A stretch of DNA of 20,510 nt, from contig NIVA01000041.1 in the NCBI GenBank assembly GCA_002254335.1, positions 1-20,510 of the forward strand, given 5' to 3'. Of the stretch, positions 1-7,112 are shown in pieces. The position numbers and the translations under genes are program-made. Under the pieces are notes generated by a model. It was given only the letters and a program-made list of their open reading frames with translations. It was not told where the DNA came from and ran no database searches. The stretch comes from Bacteroidetes bacterium 4572_114 (GTDB taxonomy: Bacteria > Bacteroidota > Bacteroidia > Bacteroidales > 4484-276). Within the stretch, counting starts at the first letter, position 1, and every line of letters begins with the position of its first letter.

Positions 1-1
1 A

Positions 2-124
2 CATACTGAGGATAAACCAACACAAATACCAAATCCAATATCCCGAATGAACCATTGTCAGGAGATGTCCTGCTCCCTGAAATCAGGAAAAAACAAACCA
101 AAAGCGAAAGGAGGTAAAATGTAA
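2..124 (+). CDS. Possible 3' end of an unrecognised gene (5' partial)
   Basis: A reading frame is open from the left edge to a TAA at 122-124, giving about 40 residues that end in a lysine- and glycine-rich tail (NKPKAKGGKM). I do not recognise the family. A frame of 40 codons can stay open by chance, and no start codon or upstream context is visible. The basic C-terminus would fit many nucleic-acid-binding proteins, including transposases, but nothing here proves that. The degraded inverted repeat that follows (136-338) makes a mobile-element remnant one possibility. Low confidence that this is coding. Confidence 0.3.
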   Translation, partial: HTEDKPTQIPNPISRMNHCQEMSCSLKSGKNKPKAKGGKM

Positions 125-135
125 AACAAACATAA

Positions 136-338
136 AAAAGTTATGATGGCCAAAAAAACAATTTTGAGCCAATTGGGAAAATTATGCCTACTAATTGCCC
201 AACCACAATCATGCTAAATCCATACTGGAATTCTCCGAATTGTTGGGCCTACTAATTGCCCAACCACAATCATGCTAAATCCATACTGGAATTCTCCGAA
301 TTGTTGGAAATTTGGCCTTCTATTGCACCATAACTTTT
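136..338. repeat. Non-coding block bounded by 10-bp inverted repeats
   Basis: The left end AAAAGTTATG (136-145) is matched exactly by its reverse complement CATAACTTTT (329-338). A few bases further in, both arms carry GGCCAAA when read inward (148-154, and the complement of 312-318), with about nine extra bases on the right arm. The block contains the 61-bp tandem duplication and no coding frame of note. It could be a decayed miniature inverted-repeat element or simply a structured leader region upstream of ddl. No target-site duplication was identified. Confidence 0.4.
186..307. repeat. Perfect tandem duplication, two 61-bp units
   Basis: Unit 1 spans 186-246 and unit 2 spans 247-307. They are identical over all 61 bases, begin GCCTACTAATTGCCC and end CCGAATTGTTGG, and directly abut. 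Identity without a single mismatch in non-coding DNA implies a recent duplication or an assembly duplication. The unit does not encode an obvious product. With only two abutting copies and no spacers it is not a CRISPR array. Confidence 0.97.
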
Positions 339-383
339 GCAGCCCCATCCCAAAAACTTTAACCTGATTAATTCATTTTCCAT

Positions 384-391
384 TACTTTTG
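384..391 (+). promoter_or_regulatory. Bacteroidota -7 promoter box for ddl
   Basis: TACTTTTG matches the Bacteroidota consensus TAnnTTTG exactly and lies 22 bases before the ATG at 413. No convincing -33 TTTG was found. The box overlaps the TTG at 389, which argues against that TTG being a translation start. Confidence 0.6.
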
Positions 392-412
392 CGCGAAAAT
401 AAATTAAAAAGA

Positions 413-1405
413 ATGAGAAAGAAAGTAGCTATTATTGCCGGTGGTGATTCCGGTGAATATACAATTTCGATGAACAGTGCGGCAGTTGTCCAGGAAACCC
501 TTGATCCTGACAAATATGAACCGTTTTTGATACAGATAAAAGGAAAAGATTGGTTTTACGGGAACCCAGAGGAAAATATATCGATCGACAAAAATGATTT
601 TAGCCTTAGGGTTGATGGCGAACATATCCGGTTCGATGTAGTATTTTGTGCCATACATGGCTCTCCCGGTGAGAACGGGAAACTTCCTGCCTACTTCGAA
701 ATGCTTGGGATCCCATACACTTCGTCTGATTTCATTACCCTTGCATTAACGTTCGACAAAAACTACTGCAACCGTGTGGTGGGCAGTTGGGGGATTAATG
801 TGGCCCGGTCGTTACGGTTTTTTAAGGATGATAATATCCAAATAGAAAGCATACCCGACACCTTGAAATTTCCCGTTTTTGTAAAGCCAAATTGTGGTGG
901 GTCCAGTGTGGGCATGTCGAAGGTAAATAAACCGGACGAACTGGAAGCAGCCCTGAGCAAGGCTTTCAGGGAGGATGGCCAGGTACTTGTTGAAGAATTC
1001 ATTGACGGCAGGGAGTTGACATGTGGCGTAGTCGAATTGAAAGGAAAAATTATTGTTTTTCCAATTTGTGAAATCGTGAGCAAGAAGGAGTTTTTTGATT
1101 TTGAAGCTAAATACAACCCTTCGCTCGCAATGGAAAAGTTGCCGGCCGATATTGAGCATTCTGTTGAAACCGAAATCAAGGGCATTTCAACCCTCCTTTA
1201 TAAAAAACTTAACTGCAAGGGTGTTGTCAGGTTCGACTATATTTTATCCAATAAAGAGCAGCAGCCATATTTCCTGGAGGTGAATACAGTGCCCGGGCTT
1301 TCCCGTGAAAGTATCATCCCAAAGATGGCCAAAGAGATGGGGATACCCCTGGGCGGGTTGTTCTCGATGATGGTTGAGGATGCGATGGTGGGGTTTGGGG
1401 TTTAA
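413..1405 (+). CDS. ddl: D-alanine--D-alanine ligase
   Basis: ATP-dependent cytoplasmic ligase that joins two D-alanines to make the dipeptide ending the peptidoglycan stem. The 330-residue product has the ATP-grasp fold of the family: an N-terminal AIIAGGDSGEYTIS loop, HGSPGENG near residue 82, the ATP-binding KPNCGGSSVGMS stretch from about 158, VRFDY near 272, and the metal/substrate loop FLEVNTVPG with the conserved Glu and Asn near 289 and 291. Length is normal. An upstream TTG at 389 would add eight residues (MRENKLKR), but it sits inside the promoter box, and family members begin at the equivalent of MRKKVAII, so ATG 413 is preferred. The gene stands alone and converges on sbcD. The loop reads TVPGLSRESIIPK, a normal family variant. 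Confidence 0.93.
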   Translation: MRKKVAIIAGGDSGEYTISMNSAAVVQETLDPDKYEPFLIQIKGKDWFYGNPEENISIDKNDFSLRVDGEHIRFDVVFCAIHGSPGENGKLPAYFEMLGIPYTSSDFITLALTFDKNYCNRVVGSWGINVARSLRFFKDDNIQIESIPDTLKFPVFVKPNCGGSSVGMSKVNKPDELEAALSKAFREDGQVLVEEFIDGRELTCGVVELKGKIIVFPICEIVSKKEFFDFEAKYNPSLAMEKLPADIEHSVETEIKGISTLLYKKLNCKGVVRFDYILSNKEQQPYFLEVNTVPGLSRESIIPKMAKEMGIPLGGLFSMMVEDAMVGFGV

Positions 1406-1472
1406 AGTTTAAAGTTTCAGGTTTAAAGTTCCGCTTGGCTTCCTTCACCCGACACCCGGCATCCGACACCCG
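1400..1472. repeat. Low-complexity intergenic repeats between ddl and sbcD
   Basis: Three imperfect iterations of GTTTAAAGTTT/C occur at 1400-1430, the first overlapping the ddl stop. A CCGACACCCG-type motif is then repeated at 1447-1472. The 151-bp convergent intergenic space (1406-1556) has no clear hairpin terminator. Such short iterated text is common between Bacteroidota genes and is probably non-functional. Confidence 0.5.
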
Positions 1473-1556
1473 TCCTTCGCAGGTTTCGGGTTTCTCAAAA
1501 GTTCAAAAACCTAAAACCTGCCAATCCAATGTAGCTACCGAAAGGGAGGATACCTT

Positions 1557-2774
1557 CTACCCGCCGCCCTCTCCCCCGGCGATTTGCAAAACTTCGTTAA
1601 AAGCATCAAAAATTTCAGGATTAGTGTCAAGGTCAAAATTTTGCTCTTTGCATTTCATCTTAAAAACTTCTATTGGTGAAAGCTCTTTTATATGCTTCGA
1701 GTTGTTGATCAACTTTTCTAAACCTGCAATTTTCCTTTCATTTTTCAGGGTAACCTTCAAAACTTCCAGGTCGAGGTTTTCGGCAACTTTATTAATTTCA
1801 ACATATCCGGTTGTAGTATTTGATTGGTTATCTAAAACAACTTCAACCCAGGGGGTTAAACTGTGATTGGCAGCATCGGTTTTTTTAAGCCCGGCGATAC
1901 ATTCATCAATGGTTCCGCTTACCCGCAACATTTCCCTAAATTCAGGAATGGCAACTTCTTTGATATTAGAAATTTCCCCTGTTTCTATTTCAATTTCTAC
2001 AATTTTTTTATCATAACCTATTTCACTAAAACTAAGTTTGATCGGGGAGCCGGAATATCGAATATGGTTGTTGCCCCCCACTTTTTGGGGCCTGTGCAAA
2101 TGTCCCAGTGCCACATAATCAAAAATACCGGGAAAGTCGTTCGCACCAATATCCCCCAAATTCCCTATATAAATGCTCTGTTCACTTTCGGAAGTAAAAC
2201 CGCCCAGGGCAAACAAATGCCCCATTGCAATTATGGGCACATTCTCTTTCTTTATGGATTTACAATAATCGGCAACCTCGTTATAGTGGTTTTTCAATGC
2301 CGTTTTATACCTGTTACCTATTTGGTCAAACGATTCGCCTGCCACTGCCCTCCTTATATCCTGGTCCCTGAGATAAGGGGTTGCTGCTATAATTACTTCT
2401 TCATTGTTTGAGGATATATCAAATATTTCATCTTCAATATTATCGGTAGCTTTGCCCACCACGTGGATAGACAGGGCATTCAGCAATTCTTTTGGGGCAT
2501 TTATAGTGCCCGGGGCATCGTGGTTGCCACCTGTTATAATGATATGTTTGCAATTAGTTTTTGTGAGGGCTATCAAAAAATCGTAATACATTTTCTGGCT
2601 TTGCGTGGATGGGACACCAGTGTCAAAAACATCTCCCGACACCAATAAAATATCAATATAATTATTGCTGATGTATCCGTTCAGCCAATTTAAAAACAAC
2701 AACTGCTCTTCAAATTGAGAATATTCATGAAGCCTGTGCCCTAAGTGCCAATCAGATGTGTGAAGTATTTTCAT
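1557..2774 (-). CDS. sbcD: Exonuclease SbcCD, nuclease subunit SbcD
   Basis: Mre11-type metallophosphoesterase that, with the SbcC ATPase, cleaves DNA hairpins and processes double-strand ends. The 405-residue protein has every phosphoesterase motif: DWH at 8-10, GDVFD at 47-51, GNHD at 83-86, MGH with His186, and GHLH with His225 and His227 as metal ligands. The capping region follows (YSGSPIKLSFSE), and the protein ends in a glycine tail GGEGGG. Length is normal. It is the last gene of a leftward run, 35 bp after the dehydrogenase-like gene. The usual partner sbcC is not downstream: ddl on the opposite strand comes next, so SbcC must be encoded elsewhere or be absent. Confidence 0.94.
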   Translation of the reverse strand: MKILHTSDWHLGHRLHEYSQFEEQLLFLNWLNGYISNNYIDILLVSGDVFDTGVPSTQSQKMYYDFLIALTKTNCKHIIITGGNHDAPGTINAPKELLNALSIHVVGKATDNIEDEIFDISSNNEEVIIAATPYLRDQDIRRAVAGESFDQIGNRYKTALKNHYNEVADYCKSIKKENVPIIAMGHLFALGGFTSESEQSIYIGNLGDIGANDFPGIFDYVALGHLHRPQKVGGNNHIRYSGSPIKLSFSEIGYDKKIVEIEIETGEISNIKEVAIPEFREMLRVSGTIDECIAGLKKTDAANHSLTPWVEVVLDNQSNTTTGYVEINKVAENLDLEVLKVTLKNERKIAGLEKLINNSKHIKELSPIEVFKMKCKEQNFDLDTNPEIFDAFNEVLQIAGGEGGG

Positions 2775-2809
2775 TTTGGTTTAATTGATGTCAGGTGATT
2801 ATTGCTTTA

Positions 2810-3922
2810 TTACACTCCTCTTTCGGCCAGGCCCTTTAAAATAAAATCAACGCATTTTGGATGTTTTCCGATGAACTCAGGCGCTGAAACACCTTTGCGC
2901 GTGTACATTCCTTTTGTTACCATACGCAAAGCCATGGTTGCAGTGTAACCGGTTGTACGGGCCATGGAATGTACTTTTGTTGCCCGTTCGTAACTATCAA
3001 AAAGATCGTAAACATACCGATAGCCGACACCGCTTTTTTCACCTTCCACAATTACGCGCATAACTGTAATATCTTCTTCGCCATCTTCGAGCTTCCATTT
3101 CGGGAAAAGTAATTTGGCAGTAAAATCCATCGGGCTGATCATTGTTCCATTTATTTCGATGGGTTCTTTAGAGAAAAAACCGGTCTCGCGCAAAACTTTC
3201 ATTTTGTCGATATGCCCAATGTAGCGCAGGGTTTTTTCTATCATAAATGGTGCATCTATCGTTTCGGCAAGCGAGCGCAGGCCATCGCTGTTAAATGCCT
3301 CCAAAGTGCCAATTCCTGGAAATTCGATCAGTTCAGGATCGGAGAGGGCGGGCCTGGTTACCATTTTGCCATTCTCAATATAACGTGCCGGCCGTGTATA
3401 TTCTTCTATAACGTCGATTGGCGAAAAAACAGCTTTATACTCAAAAGGCCAGGTCCGCTCCTTTGGCAGCCCACCCACAAAAATTATTGCTTTTTCAACC
3501 TTGTCCAGCTTGTGATCAACATGCCCGATCAGGATGTTGCTCATTCCGGGCGCAACACCAATATCAGAAATTGCGATAACATTATTTCTTTTCGCCAGTT
3601 CATCTAAGGTAAAAAGATCCTCAGGAAAAAATGCGATATCAATAACATTTTTGCCGGCCTCAATCACAGCCTTAAGCGTTTGAAAACCCATAAACCCGGG
3701 CACTGCACTTAAAACCAAATCAACACCTGCAACTACTGCCCGTACATTATCCGGTTTTGAAAGATCCCGTTCGATGGTTTTTATATTCTTGTTACCACGG
3801 AACTTTTCCAGATTGGCCGGGTCAACATCCACAACCGTAACATCAAATTCCCCTGTGGAGGCCAGGTCGAATGCCATGGGCGCCCCAATTAGGCCAGCCC
3901 CGAGAATTGCTATTTTTTTCAT
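2810..3922 (-). CDS. Saccharopine dehydrogenase-like / lysine 6-dehydrogenase-like oxidoreductase
   Basis: NAD(P)-dependent oxidoreductase of the saccharopine dehydrogenase superfamily, 370 residues. The N-terminus is a Rossmann fold opening with KKIAILGAGLIGAPMA (glycine-rich GxGxxG loop at 8-13) and the acidic end of the second strand (VVDVD). The middle and C-terminal parts resemble the saccharopine dehydrogenase C-terminal domain (GVAPGMSNI, GIGTLEAFNSDGLRSL, and the TGYTATMALRMV segment). The length fits compact members such as L-lysine 6-dehydrogenases better than full saccharopine reductases, but the amino-acid substrate cannot be decided from sequence alone. It lies 18 bp after wecB and 35 bp before sbcD on the same strand, so co-transcription is likely, though the three functions are unrelated. 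Confidence 0.82.
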   Translation of the reverse strand: MKKIAILGAGLIGAPMAFDLASTGEFDVTVVDVDPANLEKFRGNKNIKTIERDLSKPDNVRAVVAGVDLVLSAVPGFMGFQTLKAVIEAGKNVIDIAFFPEDLFTLDELAKRNNVIAISDIGVAPGMSNILIGHVDHKLDKVEKAIIFVGGLPKERTWPFEYKAVFSPIDVIEEYTRPARYIENGKMVTRPALSDPELIEFPGIGTLEAFNSDGLRSLAETIDAPFMIEKTLRYIGHIDKMKVLRETGFFSKEPIEINGTMISPMDFTAKLLFPKWKLEDGEEDITVMRVIVEGEKSGVGYRYVYDLFDSYERATKVHSMARTTGYTATMALRMVTKGMYTRKGVSAPEFIGKHPKCVDFILKGLAERGV

Positions 3923-3940
3923 ATTTTATATTCTTAAAAT

Positions 3941-5110
3941 TCAGTTTAATGTTAATTTATCGTAATTATTTATGAAATAGATAATTTGATTACAAATAAA
4001 TTCCGCAGCCTTTCCATCACCAAAAACCGGGGGATAGTTCAGATTAGTTTTCCCGGAAAAATATTCATAAGCCTTCAGTATTTTATCTTTATCGGCATCA
4101 ACAATCATTGCTGCACCGCTATCCACAATTTCCACCCATTCGGTTTGAGGCCTCAGGATAATGCAGGGTTTCTTAAAGAAATAGGATTCCTTTTGTACCC
4201 CTCCCGAATCGGTGATGATCATCCGTGCATTTTTTTCAAGTTTTATGATATCCAAAAAAGAGACCGGATGCGAGATGATGAGATTGGGGTTTGTACTAAT
4301 TTTTTGATATAGATTTTTATTAATATTTTGCTTCAATAATTTTGATGCCCTCGGGTGTAATGGCAAAAACACTGTTATGCCGTTTGATGCAATATGGTTT
4401 AAGGCTTCAAAAATGCCATTCATCCGCACAGGGTCATCCGTATTGTTATCGCGGTGGATTGTAGCTAAAATAAACTCCCCGGGGCTTAGATTATCCTTTT
4501 CCAGGATTTTCGACTTTTCATTTGCAATTTCAGAGAAATACAGACTGTTATCGTACATGATATCCCCACAATGAAAAACCGCCGGGTTGTCGCTGGTAAA
4601 AGGAGGTTGGTTGCTCATGTTAAAACCCTCTTTCTGCAAATTGGAAACCCCTGTTTGTGTAGGGCTAAACAGCAATGTGGAAGCATGGTCGCACATGATG
4701 CGGTTGATCTCTTCGGGCATGGATTTATTAAAAGAGCGCAGGCCGGCCTCAATATGAACGATGGGGATTTTTAGCTTTGAAGCAGCAATGGCACCGGCAA
4801 GTGTGGAGTTGGTATCGCCGTACAGCACAATGAAATCGGGCTTTTCTGTGATCAGTATTTCCTCAACCCCAACAATCATTGCGGCAGTTTGCACCCCGTG
4901 GCCCGATGACCCAACTTCAAGGTTGAAATCCGGTTCAGGGATCCCCATTTCATCAAAAAAAACCTGCGACATATTATTATCGTAATGTTGGCCGGTATGC
5001 AGTATCTGTTCTGATATTTTGTTGCTAAAACTTTTCCTTATCGCCCGGCTCAATGCTGCCGCTTTAATGATTTGTGGCCTTGCACCTACCACCGTAAGTA
5101 ATTTTACCAT
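3941..5110 (-). CDS. wecB: UDP-N-acetylglucosamine 2-epimerase (non-hydrolysing)
   Basis: Converts UDP-GlcNAc to UDP-ManNAc in the cytoplasm for surface polysaccharide synthesis. The 389-residue product starts VKLLTVVGARPQIIKAAAL, the signature of the family. It contains GDTNSTLAG (Asp99), HIEAGLRS (Glu121), MPEEINR (Glu133-134) and TIHRDNN (His219), which line up with the catalytic acids and histidine known from E. coli WecB. The nucleotide-binding TDSGGVQKES motif lies near the C-terminus. In the HR motif the usual Glu-Asn reads Asn-Asn (HRDNN), a small deviation. It is the first gene of the leftward cluster and diverges from the GNAT-like gene across a 115-bp control region. No other polysaccharide gene is next to it. 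Confidence 0.93.
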   Translation of the reverse strand: MVKLLTVVGARPQIIKAAALSRAIRKSFSNKISEQILHTGQHYDNNMSQVFFDEMGIPEPDFNLEVGSSGHGVQTAAMIVGVEEILITEKPDFIVLYGDTNSTLAGAIAASKLKIPIVHIEAGLRSFNKSMPEEINRIMCDHASTLLFSPTQTGVSNLQKEGFNMSNQPPFTSDNPAVFHCGDIMYDNSLYFSEIANEKSKILEKDNLSPGEFILATIHRDNNTDDPVRMNGIFEALNHIASNGITVFLPLHPRASKLLKQNINKNLYQKISTNPNLIISHPVSFLDIIKLEKNARMIITDSGGVQKESYFFKKPCIILRPQTEWVEIVDSGAAMIVDADKDKILKAYEYFSGKTNLNYPPVFGDGKAAEFICNQIIYFINNYDKLTLN

Positions 5111-5127
5111 AAATTATAAAATTTGCA

Positions 5128-5135
5128 CGAAAGTA
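5128..5135 (-). promoter_or_regulatory. Candidate -7 box for the wecB cluster
   Basis: Read on the minus strand the bases are TACTTTCG, one mismatch from TAnnTTTG, located 17 bases upstream of the wecB ATG. No clear -33 box. Plausible but unproven. Confidence 0.4.
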
Positions 5136-5149
5136 CATCAAAATAATAA

Positions 5150-5166
5150 TTAGCCATATTGGCTAA
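5150..5166. promoter_or_regulatory. Perfect 7-bp-arm palindrome between divergent genes
   Basis: TTAGCCATATTGGCTAA has two perfect 7-base arms around a 3-base centre. It sits midway in the 115-bp divergent intergenic region, between the candidate wecB -7 box and the -7 box of the GNAT-like gene. Size and location fit an operator for a dimeric regulator, but no regulator gene is adjacent and only one copy was seen. Confidence 0.4.
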
Positions 5167-5194
5167 AATAAAGGTAATTGTTCCGCGAATTATT

Positions 5195-5202
5195 TATTTT
5201 TG
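5195..5202 (+). promoter_or_regulatory. Bacteroidota -7 box for the GNAT-like gene
   Basis: TATTTTTG is an exact match to TAnnTTTG, 23 bases before the ATG at 5226. A TTG at 5178-5180 is the only nearby -33 candidate and its 14-base spacing is short. Confidence 0.5.
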
Positions 5203-5225
5203 GCGGCTTACTAAACCAGTTATAA

Positions 5226-6152
5226 ATGATCAAGTACCTCCGGCATGATGAGATAGACACTGAAAAGTGGGACCGTTGTATCAGCAAGTCCTTTAATGGA
5301 AGGATTTATGCTTATTCGTGGTACCTTGATATAGTAAATGAGAATTGGGAAGCTTTAGTTGAAAATGATTATGAGAGGGTTTTTCCGTTAACACCAGGAA
5401 AAAAGATGGGTGTCCATTATCTTTTCCAACCACGGTTTACACAGCAATTGGGGATATTTTCGCAATCAATTTTATCAGAGGAAACGGTGAATATCTTTTT
5501 AAAATCCATACCCGAAAAATTCAGGTTTATTGATATTAATTTGAATTCACTAAATAAGGTTAATGATCAGGCAGAAAACATGGACCGTTGGGTAAACCAT
5601 GAACTTGACCTGATTAATTCCTATGAAAAGATTAAATTAAACTATTCGAAAAACCTGAAGAGAAACCTGAAAAAGGCCGAAAAGTCCCCGGTTACACTGG
5701 TTAAAAATATTAAGCCCGGGGATGTGATCAATCTGTTCAAACAAAATAAAGGCAAAGATTTGGGCAACCTGGACGAAAACGATTATCAGTTGTTGAGCCG
5801 GTTAATTTATGTAATGATATACAAAAGGGTTGGTGAAGTTGTTGGTGCCTACAACGAAATGAACGAATTGTGTGCAGGTGTATTTTTTATATGGGACCAT
5901 AAAAAAGTGATTTTCTATTTTTCGGCCACCAATGGGTATGCCCGCGAAAATGCCGCCATGCCACTGATCATTGATACTTTTGTACGTGACAATGCCAACT
6001 CTCACCTCACCCTTGATTTTGAAGGGTCCAACAACCAAAACCTTGCACGGTTTTACAAAAGCTTTGGGGCCAAAAAATTGTACTACCCTCATTACAAACA
6101 CAACAAGCTGAACCCATTGTTGAAGTTTGGATATGATTTAATACGCCGTTAA
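5226..6152 (+). CDS. GNAT-fold / FemAB-like acyltransferase of unknown substrate
   Basis: A 308-residue protein whose second half looks like an acyl-CoA N-acyltransferase (BioF2/FemAB-like GNAT) domain. A basic region with repeated SKNLKRNLKKAEK is followed by strands giving EVVGAYNEMNELCAGVFF, KKVIFYFSATNGYARENAAMPLI and HLTLDFEGSNNQNLARFYKSFGAK. The last stretch is typical for this group, where a terminal strand and the NxxLARFYKSFGA helix close the cofactor pocket. Related proteins transfer acyl groups or amino acids to sugars or cell-wall precursors, but the substrate here is unknown. No signal peptide, so probably cytoplasmic. It is transcribed alone, diverges from wecB and is followed by a strong hairpin. 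A role with the WecB product is possible only by proximity. Confidence 0.75.
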   Translation: MIKYLRHDEIDTEKWDRCISKSFNGRIYAYSWYLDIVNENWEALVENDYERVFPLTPGKKMGVHYLFQPRFTQQLGIFSQSILSEETVNIFLKSIPEKFRFIDINLNSLNKVNDQAENMDRWVNHELDLINSYEKIKLNYSKNLKRNLKKAEKSPVTLVKNIKPGDVINLFKQNKGKDLGNLDENDYQLLSRLIYVMIYKRVGEVVGAYNEMNELCAGVFFIWDHKKVIFYFSATNGYARENAAMPLIIDTFVRDNANSHLTLDFEGSNNQNLARFYKSFGAKKLYYPHYKHNKLNPLLKFGYDLIRR

Positions 6153-6171
6153 CGTTTCCATGTGCCGTATT

Positions 6172-6204
6172 AGACCCGGTGCGTTTTTAAAATGCGCCGG
6201 GTCT
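6172..6204 (+). terminator. Strong hairpin after the GNAT-like gene
   Basis: Arms AGACCCGGTGCGTTTT and the complementary half ending GCGCCGGGTCT pair over almost the whole 33 bases with only two G-U wobbles, 19 bases after the stop codon at 6152. No U-run follows (TGTCGGGCC), so it is not a textbook intrinsic terminator, but its position fits 3'-end formation. The same 13-base string AACGTTTCCATGT occurs on both sides of it (6151-6163 and 6229-6241). Confidence 0.55.
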
Positions 6205-6228
6205 TGTCGGGCCGCACCGGAAGTATTT

Positions 6229-6303
6229 AACGTTTCCATGTCCTACGGACGATGGAAAGTTTTGTTCCTGACTTTCCAACGTCCGCCAGGACTTGGAAAC
6301 GTC
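6229..6303. repeat. Palindromic repeat family B, copies B1 and B2
   Basis: B1 (6229-6260) is an inverted copy of B2 (6270-6303). Each forms a hairpin with arms TTTCCAA-CGTCC / GGAC-TTGGAAA and one bulged base. In B1 the central A-T pair has become T-A on both arms, so pairing is retained. A third copy, B3, lies at 8121-8153 beyond the upp-acyltransferase pair, plus a half copy at about 8041-8060. The repeats are non-coding. Confidence 0.8.
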
Positions 6304-6311
6304 AATTGGCA

Positions 6312-6344
6312 ATTTCCTAAGCGGCTTTAAGTCGCTAAGGAAAT
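6312..6344. repeat. Palindromic repeat family A, copy A1
   Basis: A 33-base imperfect palindrome with outer arms ATTTCCTAAGCG and CGCTAAGGAAAT, containing a single A-A mispair. Copies A2 (8005-8037) and A3 (8069-8101) differ at only a few central positions. A1 lies eight bases after B2, so A and B form a composite unit. It sits between the GNAT-like gene and upp. Confidence 0.85.
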
Positions 6345-6425
6345 ATTACCAATACCCTGAAACGTCAGTTTGCAGGAAATAATCAAATTAATTTCCCGGA
6401 AAAATTAACAGATACCGGAATTGCC

Positions 6426-6433
6426 TATATTTG
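6426..6433 (+). promoter_or_regulatory. Bacteroidota -7 box for upp
   Basis: TATATTTG matches TAnnTTTG exactly and lies 16 bases before the upp ATG at 6450, giving a very short leader. No -33 TTTG at the right spacing. Confidence 0.6.
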
Positions 6434-6449
6434 CAAAAAACCTATTACC

Positions 6450-7100
6450 ATGGTCAAAATTATCGGTAAAGAAAACTCTTTGTTAAATCAGTATATTTCA
6501 GAGCTTAGGGATGTTAATATTCAAAAAGACAGCCTTCGGTTCAGGAAAAACCTGGAACGGGTTGGAGAAATTTTTGCTTACGAAATAAGCAAAAAACTTG
6601 ATTTTGAAGAGAAGGAAATAATCACCTCACTGGGAACTGCACATGTTAAAACATTGAAGGAATTCCCGGTACTGGCCGTCATACTCAGGGCAGGGTTACC
6701 ATTTCACCAGGGGGTATTGAACTTTTTTGATAAATCGGAAAATGCATTTATCTCGGCCTACCGGAAATATTATAAAGATGGTAATTTTAAAATCCATATT
6801 AAATATGTTTCTAAACCGGAAATAGAAAATCGTCCTTTAATCATTATCGATCCCATGCTGGCTTCGGGCATGACTATGGGCCATACTTACCGTGAATTGG
6901 TGAATGACCAGAAGCCAAAACATACGCACATGATTTCGGTACTGGCAAGCATGGAGGGGGTTAATTATGTTAAAAGGAATTTTTCGGGTTCGGAAGTAAC
7001 CCTATGGGTTGGCGCCATCGACGATGAATTAACGGCCCAGGCATACATCGTCCCGGGATTGGGCGATGCCGGCGACCTGGCTTTTGGAAGTAAAATTTAG
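6450..7100 (+). CDS. upp: Uracil phosphoribosyltransferase
   Basis: Cytoplasmic pyrimidine salvage enzyme that makes UMP from uracil and PRPP. The 216-residue protein carries the PRPP-binding loop LIIIDPMLASGMTMG (about 130-144) and the uracil-binding C-terminal motif YIVPGLGDAGDLAFGSK (about 199-215), in which Leu replaces the more usual Arg after GDAGD. The AVILRAGLPF segment near 76-85 is also characteristic. Length matches the family (about 210). Start ATG 6450 is set by the promoter box and by N-terminal length. The acyltransferase gene begins 12 bp downstream on the same strand, so the two are probably one transcript, although their functions are unrelated. Confidence 0.92.
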   Translation: MVKIIGKENSLLNQYISELRDVNIQKDSLRFRKNLERVGEIFAYEISKKLDFEEKEIITSLGTAHVKTLKEFPVLAVILRAGLPFHQGVLNFFDKSENAFISAYRKYYKDGNFKIHIKYVSKPEIENRPLIIIDPMLASGMTMGHTYRELVNDQKPKHTHMISVLASMEGVNYVKRNFSGSEVTLWVGAIDDELTAQAYIVPGLGDAGDLAFGSKI

Positions 7101-7112
7101 AAACCAAATAGC

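Noticed and set aside
109..124. Near-perfect Shine-Dalgarno (AGGAGGT) followed by ATG and an immediate TAA
   Set aside because: It could be a start-stop element, but the ATG is in frame with the open frame ending here and nothing follows it, so it is probably chance or the tail of a gene.
186..307. CRISPR array
   Set aside because: Only two abutting identical units without spacers, and no cas genes.
389..412. TTG start for ddl adding eight residues
   Set aside because: The TTG lies within an exact TAnnTTTG promoter box, and family members start at the equivalent of the ATG at 413.
763..1185. Long open frame antisense to ddl
   Set aside because: Shadow of ddl: no recognisable protein features, and the opposite strand has a well-supported gene.
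3986..4312. Open frame antisense to wecB
   Set aside because: Shadow of a clear wecB gene, with no start context or family resemblance.
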